DNA of 64,000 bases, taken from Streptomyces shenzhenensis (GTDB taxonomy: Bacteria > Actinomycetota > Actinomycetes > Streptomycetales > Streptomycetaceae). The notes under the pieces were generated by a model. It had not been told where the DNA came from. It ran no database searches and worked only from the letters and a program-made list of their open reading frames with translations. Positions 7,998 through 17,846 of the stretch are shown piece after piece. The first letter of the stretch is position 1. Every line of letters starts with the position of its first letter. The position numbers were made by a program, and so were the translations under genes. The stretch is taken from NCBI RefSeq assembly GCF_021462265.1, contig NZ_JAJONF010000038.1, positions 21,762-85,761 of the forward strand, given 5' to 3'.

Positions 7998-9389
7998 GCG
8001 CCCCCGGCAGTCGTACCGTCGCCACCGTGCCGCCGCCGTTGGCGCGGGCCAGGGTGACGTCGCCGCCGGCCTGCTGGACCGTGCGGGCCACGATGGAGAG
8101 GCCGAGGCCCGAGCCGGGCAGGGCCCGCGCGCTCGGTGAGCGCCAGAAGCGGTCGAAGACGTGGGGGAGTTCGTCCTCGGCGATGCCGGGGCCGTGGTCG
8201 CGGACCGTGAGGACTCCGCCTTCCAGGGCGACGTCGATCGTGCCGCCCTCGGGGCTGAACTTCACGGCGTTGTCGAGGATGTTGACGATCGCCCGTTCCA
8301 GGGCGGAGGGCTCCGCGCGTACGAACCACGGCTGGACGTCGGCCGTGATCGTCAGCTCCGGACCGCGCAGGCGGGCGCGGCGCAGGGCCGCCTGGACCGT
8401 GTCCTGGAGCGCCACGATCTGCAGGCGCTCACCGCGCTGACCCTCCGAGCGGGACAGCTCCTGGAGGTCGCCGATCAGCGACGCCAGCTCCGTCATCTGC
8501 GCCTTCACCGAGGCGAGCAGCGCCTTGCGGTCCGCCGGGGGGATGGGCCTGCCGGTCTCCTCGCTGCGGGTGAGGAGTTCGATGTTCGTGCGGAGCGAGG
8601 TGAGGGGGGTGCGCAGTTCGTGACCGGCGTCCGCGATGAGCTGTTGCTGGAGCTCCCGGGAGCTCGCCAGCGAGCTGGTCATGCTGTTGAAGGAGCGGGA
8701 CAACCGTGCGATCTCGTCGTCCGACTCCTCCTCCACCGGGATGCGGACGCTCAGGTCCTCGGTACGGGCGACGTGTTCGACGGCCTCGGTGAGCTTGTCG
8801 ACGGGGCGGAGACCGGCGCGGGCGACGGCAAGGCCTGCGGCTCCGGCGCCGAGGACTCCTACGCCGGAGACGAGAAGGAGGAGCAGGGCGAGGTCGTTGA
8901 GGGTGTTCTGCGTGCTCTTGAGGGGGACGGCGGTGATCAGTCCGACGTAGGAGCCGCTTTCTGTGGGGAACACCTGCGTCATCACGCGCAGCGGGTTGCC
9001 GTCCACGTCGGTGCCGTTGCTGAAGTAGAGGGTGTCGGTGTTTCCGGCCTTGATGAGGTCTTTGTCGGCCTGACTGACCTTGATCACGCCCGTGGCGTCG
9101 CGGGTGAGGCAGTACGTGCCGTCCGTCTTGACCACCTGGCCGTAGCTGATCCGCAGGCCGCTGGTGTCCTGGACCGTGCTGGTGCAGTTGATGAGGGCGT
9201 TCTGGGCGACGATGTTCGCCGGTCCCCGCACTTTCTGCAGATCGCTCGCAAGCTGGTCGTACAGCTTCCCCTGCACGATGAACCAGCAGGTCACCGAAAC
9301 CGCCGCCACCGCGAACGCCACCGCCGCCGCGACCAGCATCGACAGGCGGGCGCGGATCGGGAGGGTGCGGAAGCGGCGGACGAACTTGT

Positions 9390-9393
<4 letters not shown>
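7972..9393 (-). CDS. Sensor histidine kinase, MprB/CutS-like
   Basis: A 473-residue membrane kinase. Membrane segments lie near residues 18-40 and 165-190, with an external sensor domain between them. HAMP covers about 190-245, the phospho-accepting histidine is H258 in AGHELRTPLT, and the N box (NILDNAVKFS) and G boxes (DHGPGI, GSGLGLSI) follow. The external domain contains two cysteines (about C70 and C95), which could form a redox-sensitive disulfide. Its ATG overlaps the regulator stop (9390-9393). The neighbouring HtrA protease gene gives the same order as mycobacterial MprAB-PepD, so a role in envelope or secretion stress is likely. Confidence 0.93.
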
Positions 9394-10124
<731 letters not shown>

Positions 10125-10226
10125 CGCTCGCGTTTCCTCGGGGTGCGGTGGGTCTGGGCGGGGACGCCTCTCAGCCTCGCATGTTTCCGGGCTGTCGGGT
10201 GTGAGCGCTGGTGGGGCGGTACGCCC

Positions 10227-10541
10227 CTAGCCGCGGACCAGGGTCATGCGGCTCAGCGGCACCTTGCGCTGGTGCGGCCGGGCCGCGGAGGTGCGCAGGC
10301 CCATCAGCTGCGGGGCGGGCACGACCTCCGGGGCGCGCGGGGCCGGGGCCGGTGCCATCGTGGCCTCCGGGGCGCGCGGGGCCGGGGTCGATACCACCAC
10401 CAGGGCCTCCGGGGCGCGCGGTGCCGGGGTCGGCGCCACCACGGCCTCGGTCGGTGCGTGGAGTTCGTACGCCACGGCAAGGGCCAGGCTGAACCCGGCC
10501 GGGCTGTCGGCGGCCATCGTGTGCGAAACCTGCTTGATCAT
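10227..10541 (-). CDS. Small protein with APxPAPRAPE repeats
   Basis: A 104-residue protein, ATG preceded by GGGAGTACGTC. The N-terminus (MIKQVSHTMAADSPAGFSLA) is followed by three copies of a (T/A)PAPRAPE(A/V) unit encoded by near-identical 39-42-bp DNA repeats (about 10325-10446), then a basic tail (PHQRKVPLSRMTLVRG). It sits between the protease and the response regulator on the same strand. No known family; a proline-rich peptide of this kind may be envelope-associated or a repeat-driven ORF. Whether it is translated is uncertain. Confidence 0.5.
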   Translation of the reverse strand: MIKQVSHTMAADSPAGFSLALAVAYELHAPTEAVVAPTPAPRAPEALVVVSTPAPRAPEATMAPAPAPRAPEVVPAPQLMGLRTSAARPHQRKVPLSRMTLVRG

Positions 10542-10583
10542 GACGTACTCCCTTGCTCAGGCGCTGCTCGGGCGCCGGGTGGT

Positions 10584-11732
10584 TCAGCTGGTGGAGCCCG
10601 CCCGCAGCTTGGCCAGGTCGGACTTGACGGTGTTGATCGGGATGGCGAAGCCGAGGCCGACGCTGCCCGCGTCCGAGGAGGACGACGAGGCCGAACTGGC
10701 CGAGTACATCGCCGAGTTGATGCCGACGATGTCGCCGCTGGCGTCGATCAGCGCGCCACCGGAGTTGCCGGGGTTCAGGGACGCGTCGGTCTGGATCGCC
10801 TTGTAGGTCGTGGTGGACGAGCCGGTGTCGCCGTTGAACTGCCGGCCGCCGAAGGAGAACGGCCACTGGCCGCTGCCGCCGCCCTGCTGCTGCTCCTGCT
10901 GACCCTCGTCGGTGGAGACGGTCACGTCCCGGTTGAGCGCGGAGACGATGCCGCTGGTGACGGTGCCGGTCAGGCCCTCGGGGGAGCCGATCGCGACGAC
11001 CGTGTCGCCGACCTGGACCCCGTCGGAGTTGCCGAGGGTGGCCTTCTGGAGGCCGGAGGCGCCCTGGAGCTTGAGAAGGGCGAGGTCCTTGGAGCTGTCG
11101 GTGCCGACGACCTGGGCGGTGTACGACTTGTCGTCGCTGGTGGTGACCTTGATGGACTGGGCGCCGGATATCACGTGGTTGTTGGTGATGATCTCGCCGT
11201 CGCTGGTGATGACCACGCCGGAGCCGGTGGAGGTGCCGTTGCTGAGGGTCGCCTTGACCTCGACGACGCTCGGGCTGACGGCGGCGGCGATCGAAGCGAC
11301 GTCGCCCTTCTTGCTGGAGGGCACCACGCTGGTGGTGGTGCTGCTGGAGACGACCTCGTTCTTGCCGGTCAGCTCCTGGAAGGCGTACGCGGTGCCGCCG
11401 CCGACGGCCGCCGCGACGATGGCGACCGCGGCGAGCAGGGCCATCGGGCCCCGGGTGCGCCCCTTCTTGCCGTGGGCCGAGTGCTCCGGGTGTTCACCGT
11501 CGGCGCCGACGGTGGGGAGTACGGCCGTACCGCCGCCGTAGCCGCCCTGTCCGCCGCCGGCCGCCGCCGGCTCCACGGTCACCGGCTGGTGGGCGGGCGG
11601 GGGCGGCCACTCCGGGTTCACGGGGGAGGGCGAAGAGGCGTGCTGCTGCTGGGGGTACGCGCCCTGGTAGGCGTCACCCTGGGGACCCTGCGGGTTCTCG
11701 TACTCGCCGCTGCGGCGGAAGCTCTCGGTCAT
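10584..11732 (-). CDS. HtrA/DegP-type serine protease without PDZ domain
   Basis: A 382-residue membrane-anchored protease. Residues 1-95 form a Gln/Pro-rich cytoplasmic tail, 97-117 a membrane anchor, then the trypsin-like domain with catalytic H186 (TNNHVI), D216 (KDLALL) and S324 (GNSGGAL). It ends at residue 382, right after the GLGFAIPINTV strand where PepD/HtrA proteins normally continue into a PDZ domain, so PDZ is missing. A Ser/Gln/Gly-rich loop (about 275-300) interrupts the protease domain. It would degrade misfolded exported proteins. The two-component pair just downstream is its likely controller. Confidence 0.92.
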   Translation of the reverse strand: MTESFRRSGEYENPQGPQGDAYQGAYPQQQHASSPSPVNPEWPPPPAHQPVTVEPAAAGGGQGGYGGGTAVLPTVGADGEHPEHSAHGKKGRTRGPMALLAAVAIVAAAVGGGTAYAFQELTGKNEVVSSSTTTSVVPSSKKGDVASIAAAVSPSVVEVKATLSNGTSTGSGVVITSDGEIITNNHVISGAQSIKVTTSDDKSYTAQVVGTDSSKDLALLKLQGASGLQKATLGNSDGVQVGDTVVAIGSPEGLTGTVTSGIVSALNRDVTVSTDEGQQEQQQGGGSGQWPFSFGGRQFNGDTGSSTTTYKAIQTDASLNPGNSGGALIDASGDIVGINSAMYSASSASSSSSDAGSVGLGFAIPINTVKSDLAKLRAGSTS

Positions 11733-11895
11733 GACAAACAGCTTGTCCCGCGACCATGAGAGCTCCCTGAGTGTCCGCTGAGAACGCCGCGAGAAGCGTG
11801 TTTGCCCGATATAAGGAAGCTTCTCGCAGGTCGGCCGATGTTCTCAGACGCCGTTCATGAAGGCTTTGCTGTGGGTCCGCGACTTCTGCGAGTAC

Positions 11896-11962
11896 GGGCC
11901 GGTGGGGGCTGGTCGCGCCCACGCGGCGGAGCCGCACATCGATACAGCCCCGCGCCCCTGAG
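11896..11962 (-). repeat. Dispersed intergenic repeat, copy A (reverse orientation)
   Basis: On the minus strand this reads as the GGGGCGCGGGGCTGTATC...GTGCGGCTCCGCC element also found near 36.9, 54.4 and 58.3 kb. It forms a long palindromic unit with the sequence at 11991-12002. Such elements are scattered between genes in Streptomyces; no coding role. Confidence 0.7.
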
Positions 11963-12002
11963 GGGGCGCTCACCGCAACGCCCTTCTTTTAGGGGCGCGG
12001 GG
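11948..12002. terminator. Long hairpin, possible terminator
   Basis: CCCCGCGCCCCT (11948-11959) is the exact complement of AGGGGCGCGGGG (11991-12002), 31 nt apart. It lies between the LacI gene and the protease gene (both on the minus strand), and could end transcription of the LacI gene. Confidence 0.5.
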
Positions 12003-12014
12003 AACTGCGCGAGC

Positions 12015-12109
12015 AACCACGACGCACCCGCGGTCAAAGAACTACGCGCACCACGGTCAAAAAACCACGACGCACCGCGGTCAAAGAACCACGCGCACCA
12101 CGGTCAGAA
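12015..12109. repeat. Two tandem 47-48-bp repeats
   Basis: Unit 1 (12015-12062) and unit 2 (12063-12109) are nearly identical, both starting AACCACGACGCACC and ending CACGGTCA(A/G)AA. Each contains two ~24-bp half units (AACYACG..GCACC..CGGTCAAA). The gap 11733-12124 holds no gene; these repeats, the hairpin and repeat A fill most of it. Confidence 0.85.
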
Positions 12110-12124
12110 CACGCCGCCGCAGAC

Positions 12125-13147
12125 CTACCCGCACCCGCAGGAACCCCGCACCACCAGCGTCGAAGGGAACGTTTTCAACCGCTCCTTCCGCGACCCCGCC
12201 ACCCGCAGTCCGTCGTCCAGCACCAGGTCCACCGCCGCGCGGGCCATCGCGGGCCGGTCGGAGGCGATCGTCGTCAGCGGGGGATCCGCGAGCGCCGCCT
12301 CCTTGATGTCGTCGAAGCCCGCCACCGCCAGCTCCCCCGGCACGTCGAGGCGCAGCTCCCGGGCCGCCCGCAGCACGCCGAGTGCCTGGTCGTCGGTGGA
12401 GCAGAAGATCGCCGGGGGGCGGTGCGGACCGGAGAGGATGTCAAGGGCGATCCGGTACGCGTCGTACCTGTTGTACGGCGCCTCGAACAGCCGGCCCTCG
12501 GTGGGCAGGCCCGCCTCGGCCATGGTCCGCCGCCAGCCCTCGACGTGGTCGGAGACCGGGTCGCCGACGGCCGGGGTGTCCGCCGTACCGCCCATACAGG
12601 CCACGTACTCGTAGCCGTGCTCCAGCAGATGGCGGACGGCGAGCTCGGCGCCGCCGAGGTCGTCCGTCACCACCGCCACGTCGTCGATGGCCTCCGGCCG
12701 CTCGTGCAGCAGCACGACCCGGGCGTCCCAGGCGTCGATCTCGGCGGCGGCCAGGTCGTTGAGGGCGTGGGAGACGAGGATGAGGCCCGAGACGCGCATC
12801 CCGAGGAACGCGCGGAGGTAGTGGACCTCGCGCTCGGCGACGTAGTCGGTGTTGCCGACCAGCACCATCTTCCCGCGCTCGGACGCGGCCTGCTCGACCG
12901 CGTGCGCCATCTCGCCGAAGAACGGCTGGCGGGCGTCCGGGATGATCAGGCCTATGAGGTCGGTGCGCCGGGACGCCATCGCCTGGGCGACCCGGTCGGG
13001 GCGGTACCCCAGCTCCTTGATCGCGGCGAGGACACGCTCGCGCGTTGCCGGTGCGACCGGCCGGGGTCCGTTGTTGATGACATAACTGACGACGGCGGTG
13101 GAAGTCCCCGCCAGCCGCGCCACATCATCCCGAGTCACCTTGGCCAC
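12125..13147 (-). CDS. LacI-family transcriptional regulator
   Basis: A 340-residue repressor. The N-terminal HTH is typical (VTRDDVARLAGTSTAVVSYV, then the hinge helix region ending GYRPDRVAQAMASRRT). A periplasmic-binding-like effector domain follows (LIGLIIPDARQPFFGEM..., GELAVAGFDDI, LTTIASDRP). No adjacent sugar transport or catabolic operon reveals the ligand. The position between the HtrA protease and glnR is the same as I recall in S. coelicolor. Note the serine- and proline-poor HTH with TSTAVVSYVINNG, matching the DNA-reading pair of this family. Confidence 0.93.
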   Translation of the reverse strand: MAKVTRDDVARLAGTSTAVVSYVINNGPRPVAPATRERVLAAIKELGYRPDRVAQAMASRRTDLIGLIIPDARQPFFGEMAHAVEQAASERGKMVLVGNTDYVAEREVHYLRAFLGMRVSGLILVSHALNDLAAAEIDAWDARVVLLHERPEAIDDVAVVTDDLGGAELAVRHLLEHGYEYVACMGGTADTPAVGDPVSDHVEGWRRTMAEAGLPTEGRLFEAPYNRYDAYRIALDILSGPHRPPAIFCSTDDQALGVLRAARELRLDVPGELAVAGFDDIKEAALADPPLTTIASDRPAMARAAVDLVLDDGLRVAGSRKERLKTFPSTLVVRGSCGCG

Positions 13148-13254
13148 GCGCGGAGTCTACGCGGATGGACCCGTTCTGGGCAGGGCGAACCGAAGCTTCG
13201 CTTGCGGAAGCAATGCCCCGGCCGGGTGACGGCCGCGCCCCGCCCGGCCGGCGA

Positions 13255-14034
13255 CTACGCCTCCGTCGGCACCTCGACCGCGCCCAGGGCGGCCGATGCG
13301 TCCGCATCCTCCGCCTTTGGCTGGTCCGCGTGCGCCTTGGCCGCGTCACCGGCCCGGTCGCCCTTCTCAGGCGTAACGAATCGATAACCGACGTTCCGGA
13401 CGGTTCCGATCAAGGACTCGTGCTCCACGCCGAGCTTGGCGCGCAGCCGCCGTACGTGTACGTCGACGGTCCGGGTGCCGCCGAAGTAGTCGTACCCCCA
13501 GACCTCCTGCAGCAGCTGTGCACGAGTGAACACCCGGCCGGGGTGCTGGGCGAGGTACTTCAGCAGCTCGAACTCCTTGAAGGTGAGGTCGAGGACCCGC
13601 CCCTTCAGCTTCGCGCTGTAGGTCGCCTCGTCGACCGACAGATCGCCGTTGCGGATCTCCATGGGGGAGTCGTCGTTGACGATCTGCTGCCGGCCCATGG
13701 CGAGCCGCAGCCGCGCCTCGACCTCGGCGGGACCCGCGGTGTCGAGGAGTACGTCGTCGATGCCCCAGTCGGCGGTGACGGCGGCGAGCCCGCCCTCCGT
13801 CACGACCAGGATCAGCGGGCAGCCCGGCCCGGTCGAGCGGAGCAGCTGGCAGAGGCTGCGGACCTGCGGGAGGTCACGGCGGCCGTCGATCAGGATGACG
13901 TCGGCGCCCGGGGTGTCGACGAGTGCGGGCCCCTCGGCCGGTGCGACCCGCACGTTGTGCAGGAGCAGGCCGAGAGCGGGCAGCACCTCCGTCGACGGCT
14001 GGAGGGCGTTGGTCAGGAGCAGCAGAGAACTCAT
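13255..14034 (-). CDS. glnR: GlnR, global nitrogen regulator
   Basis: A 259-residue OmpR-type orphan regulator with no partner kinase. The start at 14034 is preceded by GAGGAGGAACC, and MSSLLLLTNALQPS is the typical GlnR N-terminus. The receiver lacks the usual acidic pocket: GLLLHNVRVAP and ILIDGRRDLPQV replace the canonical motifs, in line with GlnR being phosphorylation-independent at the Asp. The winged helix (LTFKEFELLKYLAQHPGRVF...IGTVRNVGYRF) is complete. GlnR activates glutamine synthetase, ammonium and nitrate genes when nitrogen is low. A charged Ala/Lys/Asp-rich tail ends the protein. Confidence 0.95.
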   Translation of the reverse strand: MSSLLLLTNALQPSTEVLPALGLLLHNVRVAPAEGPALVDTPGADVILIDGRRDLPQVRSLCQLLRSTGPGCPLILVVTEGGLAAVTADWGIDDVLLDTAGPAEVEARLRLAMGRQQIVNDDSPMEIRNGDLSVDEATYSAKLKGRVLDLTFKEFELLKYLAQHPGRVFTRAQLLQEVWGYDYFGGTRTVDVHVRRLRAKLGVEHESLIGTVRNVGYRFVTPEKGDRAGDAAKAHADQPKAEDADASAALGAVEVPTEA

Positions 14035-14287
14035 ATGTCTGGTTCCTCCTCGGTCCCTGCGAGGACTGTGTGCAATGACACTGCGCTGCGCTCCCGAAGT
14101 TCCATACATCAGCGGTCACCTGGAGTTCCCCGCTTTGTATACAACCCTTCCGAAAGCACAAAAGGACCCGGTGGCGGCGCTGCCCGAGTCCTCTGCCAGC
14201 AGAATAGCCCACATGAGCATCGGTCCGGCAGGTCATGTGGCACGTTCCACCGTTCGTCCGGCATATGAGACGAGCAGAAACGCCTCT

Positions 14288-15049
14288 ATGCGGACGTTTC
14301 TGCGCACGGACGACGGGGTTTCCATCGATTCCGTATACGATCCCGCCTCCGCCGTATACGACGGCTCCCGGCCACCTTCCCGTGATCTGGTGTTCGTCAT
14401 CGCCCACGGTTTCACGGGCGACGTGGACCGGCCACACGTACGACGGGTGGTGGCCGCCCTGACGGATCACGCGCCGGTGGTCAGCTTCTCCTTCCGCGGC
14501 CACGGCCGGTCCGGGGGCCGCACCACCGTCGGCGACCGCGAGGTCCTCGACCTGGCGGCGGCGGTGGCGTGGGCCCGGGACCTCGGCCACGCGCGCGTGG
14601 TCACCGTCGGCTTCTCGATGGGCGGCTCGGTGGTCCTGCGGCACGCGGCGCTGCGCACCGGTGCGGACGCGGTGGTCTCCGTGTCGTCCCCCGCCCGCTG
14701 GTACTACCGGGGCACCGCCCCCATGCGCCGCGTCCACTGGATGGTGACCAGACCGGAGGGCCGGCTGGTCGGCCGCTACGGCTTCCGCACCCGTATCCAC
14801 CACCGCGGCTGGGACCCGGTACCGCTCTCGCCGGTGGAGGCGGTGCCGAGGATCGCCCCGACCCCGCTGCTGATCGTGCACGGCGACAACGACGGTTACT
14901 TCCCGGTCGACCACCCCCGGATGCTGGCCGACGCCGCGGGCGGCGCCGCCGAGCTCTGGCTGGAGCCGGGCATGGGGCACGCCGAACACGCGGCGAGCGA
15001 GCGGCTGCTGGGCCGGATCGGCGACTGGGCGGCCGCCCGGGCGGGCTAG
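14288..15049 (+). CDS. Alpha/beta hydrolase
   Basis: A 253-residue serine hydrolase. Oxyanion motif HGFTGD, nucleophile elbow GFSMGG, acid in VHGDNDGYF and histidine in GMGHAEH make a complete triad. The start at MRTFLRTDDG was preferred over an ATG at 14213 because the intervening 25 codons have low third-position GC, unlike the gene. Divergent from glnR. Substrate unknown; a lipid or small ester is typical of the family. Confidence 0.85.
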   Translation: MRTFLRTDDGVSIDSVYDPASAVYDGSRPPSRDLVFVIAHGFTGDVDRPHVRRVVAALTDHAPVVSFSFRGHGRSGGRTTVGDREVLDLAAAVAWARDLGHARVVTVGFSMGGSVVLRHAALRTGADAVVSVSSPARWYYRGTAPMRRVHWMVTRPEGRLVGRYGFRTRIHHRGWDPVPLSPVEAVPRIAPTPLLIVHGDNDGYFPVDHPRMLADAAGGAAELWLEPGMGHAEHAASERLLGRIGDWAAARAG

Positions 15050-15112
15050 CCTGACCCTGTACACAGGTACACAGCCGACTGATTGTTCTCATCGAGTTTC
15101 CTGAGGAACCGG

Positions 15113-15367
15113 ATGCCCAAGGTCACGGTGCGCTACTGGGCCGCCGCGAAGGCCGCGGCCGGCATCGCCGAGGAGCCGTACGACGCGGACACCCTCGCCG
15201 AGGCGCTGGCCGCGGTGCGCGCGCGACACCCCGGAGAACTGACGCGCGTCCTGCGGCGATGCTCCTTCCTCATCGACGGTGACCCCGTGGGCACGCGCGG
15301 ACATGAGACGGTACGGCTGGCCGAGGGCGGCACGGTCGAGGTGCTCCCGCCGTTCGCAGGAGGGTGA
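15113..15367 (+). CDS. MoaD/ThiS-family sulfur carrier protein
   Basis: An 84-residue ubiquitin-like protein starting MPKVTVRYWAAAKAAAG, preceded by GAGGAA, and ending in the diagnostic Gly-Gly (VEVLPPFAGG). In this family the C-terminal glycine is adenylated and thiocarboxylated to carry sulfur for molybdopterin or thiazole synthesis. No moa or thi genes are adjacent, so the pathway is not fixed. The gene immediately downstream starts 10 bp after its stop, suggesting co-transcription. Confidence 0.9.
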   Translation: MPKVTVRYWAAAKAAAGIAEEPYDADTLAEALAAVRARHPGELTRVLRRCSFLIDGDPVGTRGHETVRLAEGGTVEVLPPFAGG

Positions 15368-15376
15368 GCGAGAGCG

Positions 15377-16456
15377 ATGACCAACCAGCCGTACGAGGGC
15401 TACGACCCGTACCAGCAGCAGCCCCCGGCCCAGCCGCAGTGGGGGTACGACGAGCAGCAGTACGCCACCCAGCAGTGGCAGGGGCAGACCTGGGAGACGC
15501 AGATGCACGCCCCGGTGCAGGAGGCTGCCGCTCCGCCGGCGGCGGCCTCCGAGACGGCGTATCCGCCACCGCAGTCGTACGAGCGGCCGTACGCCACCGG
15601 GCAGCAGGCGTACCCCGCATCCGCGCCCGCGCCCGCGCCCGCACCCGCCTCCGCCCCCGCACCGTCGGACTCGGCGGGCTACGGTCCCGCGACCGTCTCG
15701 GGCAACGCCCGGATCACCGACGCCCAGCGGGCCCGTCTGGAGGGCCGCTCGCCGATCATCGAGCCGGGCATGCAGCCGGCGCTGCTCACGGCGCTGCTGG
15801 GGCTGCTGCTCGCGGCGACGGCGCCGATCGCCTCGTACGCCCTCGTCGTCCCGCTGGTGATCCTCCAGGCCGTGACGGCGGCGGGCTGGTTCCGCCTGAA
15901 CGGCATGTGGCCGGCCCGGCAGGGCATCGCGCTCGCCTTCCTGGGCGGGGTCACGGCGGACGTGGCAGTGCTGGTGGCGGGCCGGGACCAGGCCCCGGCG
16001 GCGATCCTCGGCCCGCTGGGCGTGTGGGTCCTGCTCACTCTCGTCCTGCAGCTCCGCTCGCACGCGGACCCCGACACCCGTATGTACGGCCTGATGGCCA
16101 CGGTCGCCTCCTCCGCGCTGGCGATCATCGCGACCGGCTACCTGGGCGCGGACCCCGACACGGTGTCGGTCGGCGCGGCCGCGGTCGCGGTGGCGGTCCT
16201 CGCGCGGGCGCTGCCGCTGCCGACGGCGGCGTCGGTGATCGTCTCCCTGCTCGCGGCGGCCGGGGCGGGCATCGCGGTGGGCGGCATGACGGGGCTCGGC
16301 ACGAAGGGCGCGCTGATCGGAGCGGCGGCCGGGGTCTGCGCCCTCGTCGGCCACCGCGCGGCGAGCTACGACTACCCGTCGAGGTTCGTCCACTTCACGG
16401 CAGGCGTGGCGTTGCCGCTGACGGCGGCGGCACCGGTGATCTGGATCCTGCACTAG
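15377..16456 (+). CDS. Multi-pass membrane protein with Gln/Tyr-rich tail
   Basis: A 359-residue protein. Residues 1-100 are a low-complexity cytoplasmic tail rich in Gln, Tyr, Pro and Ala (PYEGYDPYQQQPPAQPQWGY). From about residue 130 onward there are roughly nine hydrophobic helices (for example LLTALLGLLLAATAPIASYAL, GIALAFLGGVTADVAVLVAG). Conserved in Streptomyces next to glnR and the MoaD-like gene as far as I recall. Function unknown. The short spacing to the MoaD-like gene indicates one transcript. Confidence 0.85.
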   Translation: MTNQPYEGYDPYQQQPPAQPQWGYDEQQYATQQWQGQTWETQMHAPVQEAAAPPAAASETAYPPPQSYERPYATGQQAYPASAPAPAPAPASAPAPSDSAGYGPATVSGNARITDAQRARLEGRSPIIEPGMQPALLTALLGLLLAATAPIASYALVVPLVILQAVTAAGWFRLNGMWPARQGIALAFLGGVTADVAVLVAGRDQAPAAILGPLGVWVLLTLVLQLRSHADPDTRMYGLMATVASSALAIIATGYLGADPDTVSVGAAAVAVAVLARALPLPTAASVIVSLLAAAGAGIAVGGMTGLGTKGALIGAAAGVCALVGHRAASYDYPSRFVHFTAGVALPLTAAAPVIWILH

Positions 16457-16524
16457 CCCTTCCAGGGGGCGAGGCCGAAAAGCTTTTCCCACCCACCCGT
16501 CTCGGTCGGCAGTGGAGCTGGGCA

Positions 16525-16575
16525 GCGCCCCGTAAGGGGCGCGGGGAACTGCGCGCTCAGCCCCCACCGGCCCGC
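16525..16575. repeat. Dispersed GGGGCGCGGGGAACTGCGCG repeat with hairpin
   Basis: The stem GCGCCCC (16525-16531) / GGGGCGC (16536-16542) with a GTAA loop begins the same GGGGCGCGGGGAACTGCGCG element seen at 11992-12011. Lying after a stop codon, it may act as a terminator. Confidence 0.65.
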
Positions 16576-16708
16576 GCCCGACAGCGCCCCCCGGCCCCCC
16601 GCCCCGCGGCCTTGTCACAGCTGCTCCACAATCTCGCGTCGGCCCGCTCCCGCAGGGTTAGCGTGGCGGGATCGAATGACCAGTCGACCCCGGGGGAATC
16701 CGACCCAC

Positions 16709-17443
16709 ATGCGTGCCCTGCGAATCCTTCTGATCGTTGTCGTCGTCCTCGGCGTCCTCTTCGTGATCGTCGACCGGGTGGCCGTGCACTTCGCCCAGGG
16801 CGAGGCCGCCGACAAGCTGAAGACGACGGAGGGCCTCGCGAGCACCCCCGACGTGTCCATCAAGGGCTTCCCGTTCCTCACCCAGGTCGCGAGCGGCTCC
16901 CTCGACGACGTGCACGTCGGCATCAAGGAGTACGACGCCGCCACCGGCACCGCCGGCAAGACCATCCGCATCGAGGACCTGAACGCCGACATGAAGGACG
17001 TCACCTTCACCGGTGACTACAGCTCCGCCACCGCGAAGACCGCCACCGGCACCGCGCTGGTCTCCTACGACGAGCTGCTGAAGAACGCCAAGTCGGCGCC
17101 CACCGACCTGGGCCTCGGCTTCACCGGCCAGGTCGTCGGTCTCGCGGACGGCGGCGACGGCAGGATAAAGGTCACCCTCGACGTCGGCGTCCCCGGCGGC
17201 GCCCACCAGAAGGTGCCCGTCCTCAGCACGGTCGCCGTCAAGAACAACACCGTGCAGGTGCACGCGGACAACCTCCCCAAGCTCGCCGGTGTCAGCCTCC
17301 TGGAGGACCGTTTCCGCCAGGCCTCCGACTTCCGGCAGGCGATCGACCAGCTGCCCGGCGGCATCAAGCTGGACAAGGTTCAGGCCGTGCAGAACGGTGT
17401 GGAGATCGCGGTGCGGGGTTCGAACGTCAGGCTGGCCGGGTAG
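16709..17443 (+). CDS. DUF2993 (LmeA-like) membrane-anchored protein
   Basis: A 244-residue protein. MRALRILLIVVVVLGVLFVIV is an N-terminal anchor or signal, followed by the DUF2993 body (DVSIKGFPFLTQVASGSLDDV is a family hallmark; ends in VEIAVRGSNVRLAG). The mycobacterial relative LmeA binds phosphoinositide lipids and supports lipomannan elongation; actinomycete relatives are periplasmic lipid-binding proteins. The ATG at 16709 lies 10 bases after GGGGGAA; an ATG 33 bases upstream is the alternative. No obvious operon partner. Confidence 0.85.
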   Translation: MRALRILLIVVVVLGVLFVIVDRVAVHFAQGEAADKLKTTEGLASTPDVSIKGFPFLTQVASGSLDDVHVGIKEYDAATGTAGKTIRIEDLNADMKDVTFTGDYSSATAKTATGTALVSYDELLKNAKSAPTDLGLGFTGQVVGLADGGDGRIKVTLDVGVPGGAHQKVPVLSTVAVKNNTVQVHADNLPKLAGVSLLEDRFRQASDFRQAIDQLPGGIKLDKVQAVQNGVEIAVRGSNVRLAG

Positions 17444-17644
17444 AAGGCGGCACGGCGGACACCGGCGCCGTTCCAGCACGCGAGACGGCTGCGTCCGTAC
17501 AGTAGATGTGATGACCGAGACAGGCGCCCGGCCGCCCCGGAACCACGCCCCGGACTCCGCTCTCGTCCCACAATGCGGACGATCGCGTCTCACCATACGA
17601 CATGCCGGTGACATGCCCGCGCATCCGTCCCTACGATCGAGCCC

Positions 17645-17725
17645 ATGAAGCGTCAGGCGGATCTCACGAAGCGGCGGGCAGTCGACCTGTGCCGCGTCGC
17701 CGCCATGCTCTGTCGCCCCTTCTGA
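17645..17725 (+). CDS. 26-codon cysteine-containing leader peptide
   Basis: A 26-residue ORF that ends in DLCRVAAMLCRPF, the pattern of short leader peptides found before sulfur-metabolism genes in Streptomyces. It lies 121 bp before the sulfurtransferase gene. Two hairpins follow: GGAGGC/GCCTCC (17730-17745) and GCCCTC/GAGGGC (17757-17775). Ribosome stalling at the two Cys codons when cysteine is scarce could change folding and let transcription or translation proceed downstream, as shown for poly-Cys leaders in mycobacteria. The mechanism here is inferred. Confidence 0.75.
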   Translation: MKRQADLTKRRAVDLCRVAAMLCRPF

Positions 17726-17846
17726 CGGTGGAGGCCACTGCCTCCGCATCCCCCCTGCCCTCCTTCGCCGAGGGCATCCGTGCGCCCCGACGCGCACCCA
17801 CCCGCATTCGCACGCCCCGCCGCAACTGCCCCGGAGGAGAAAGAGC

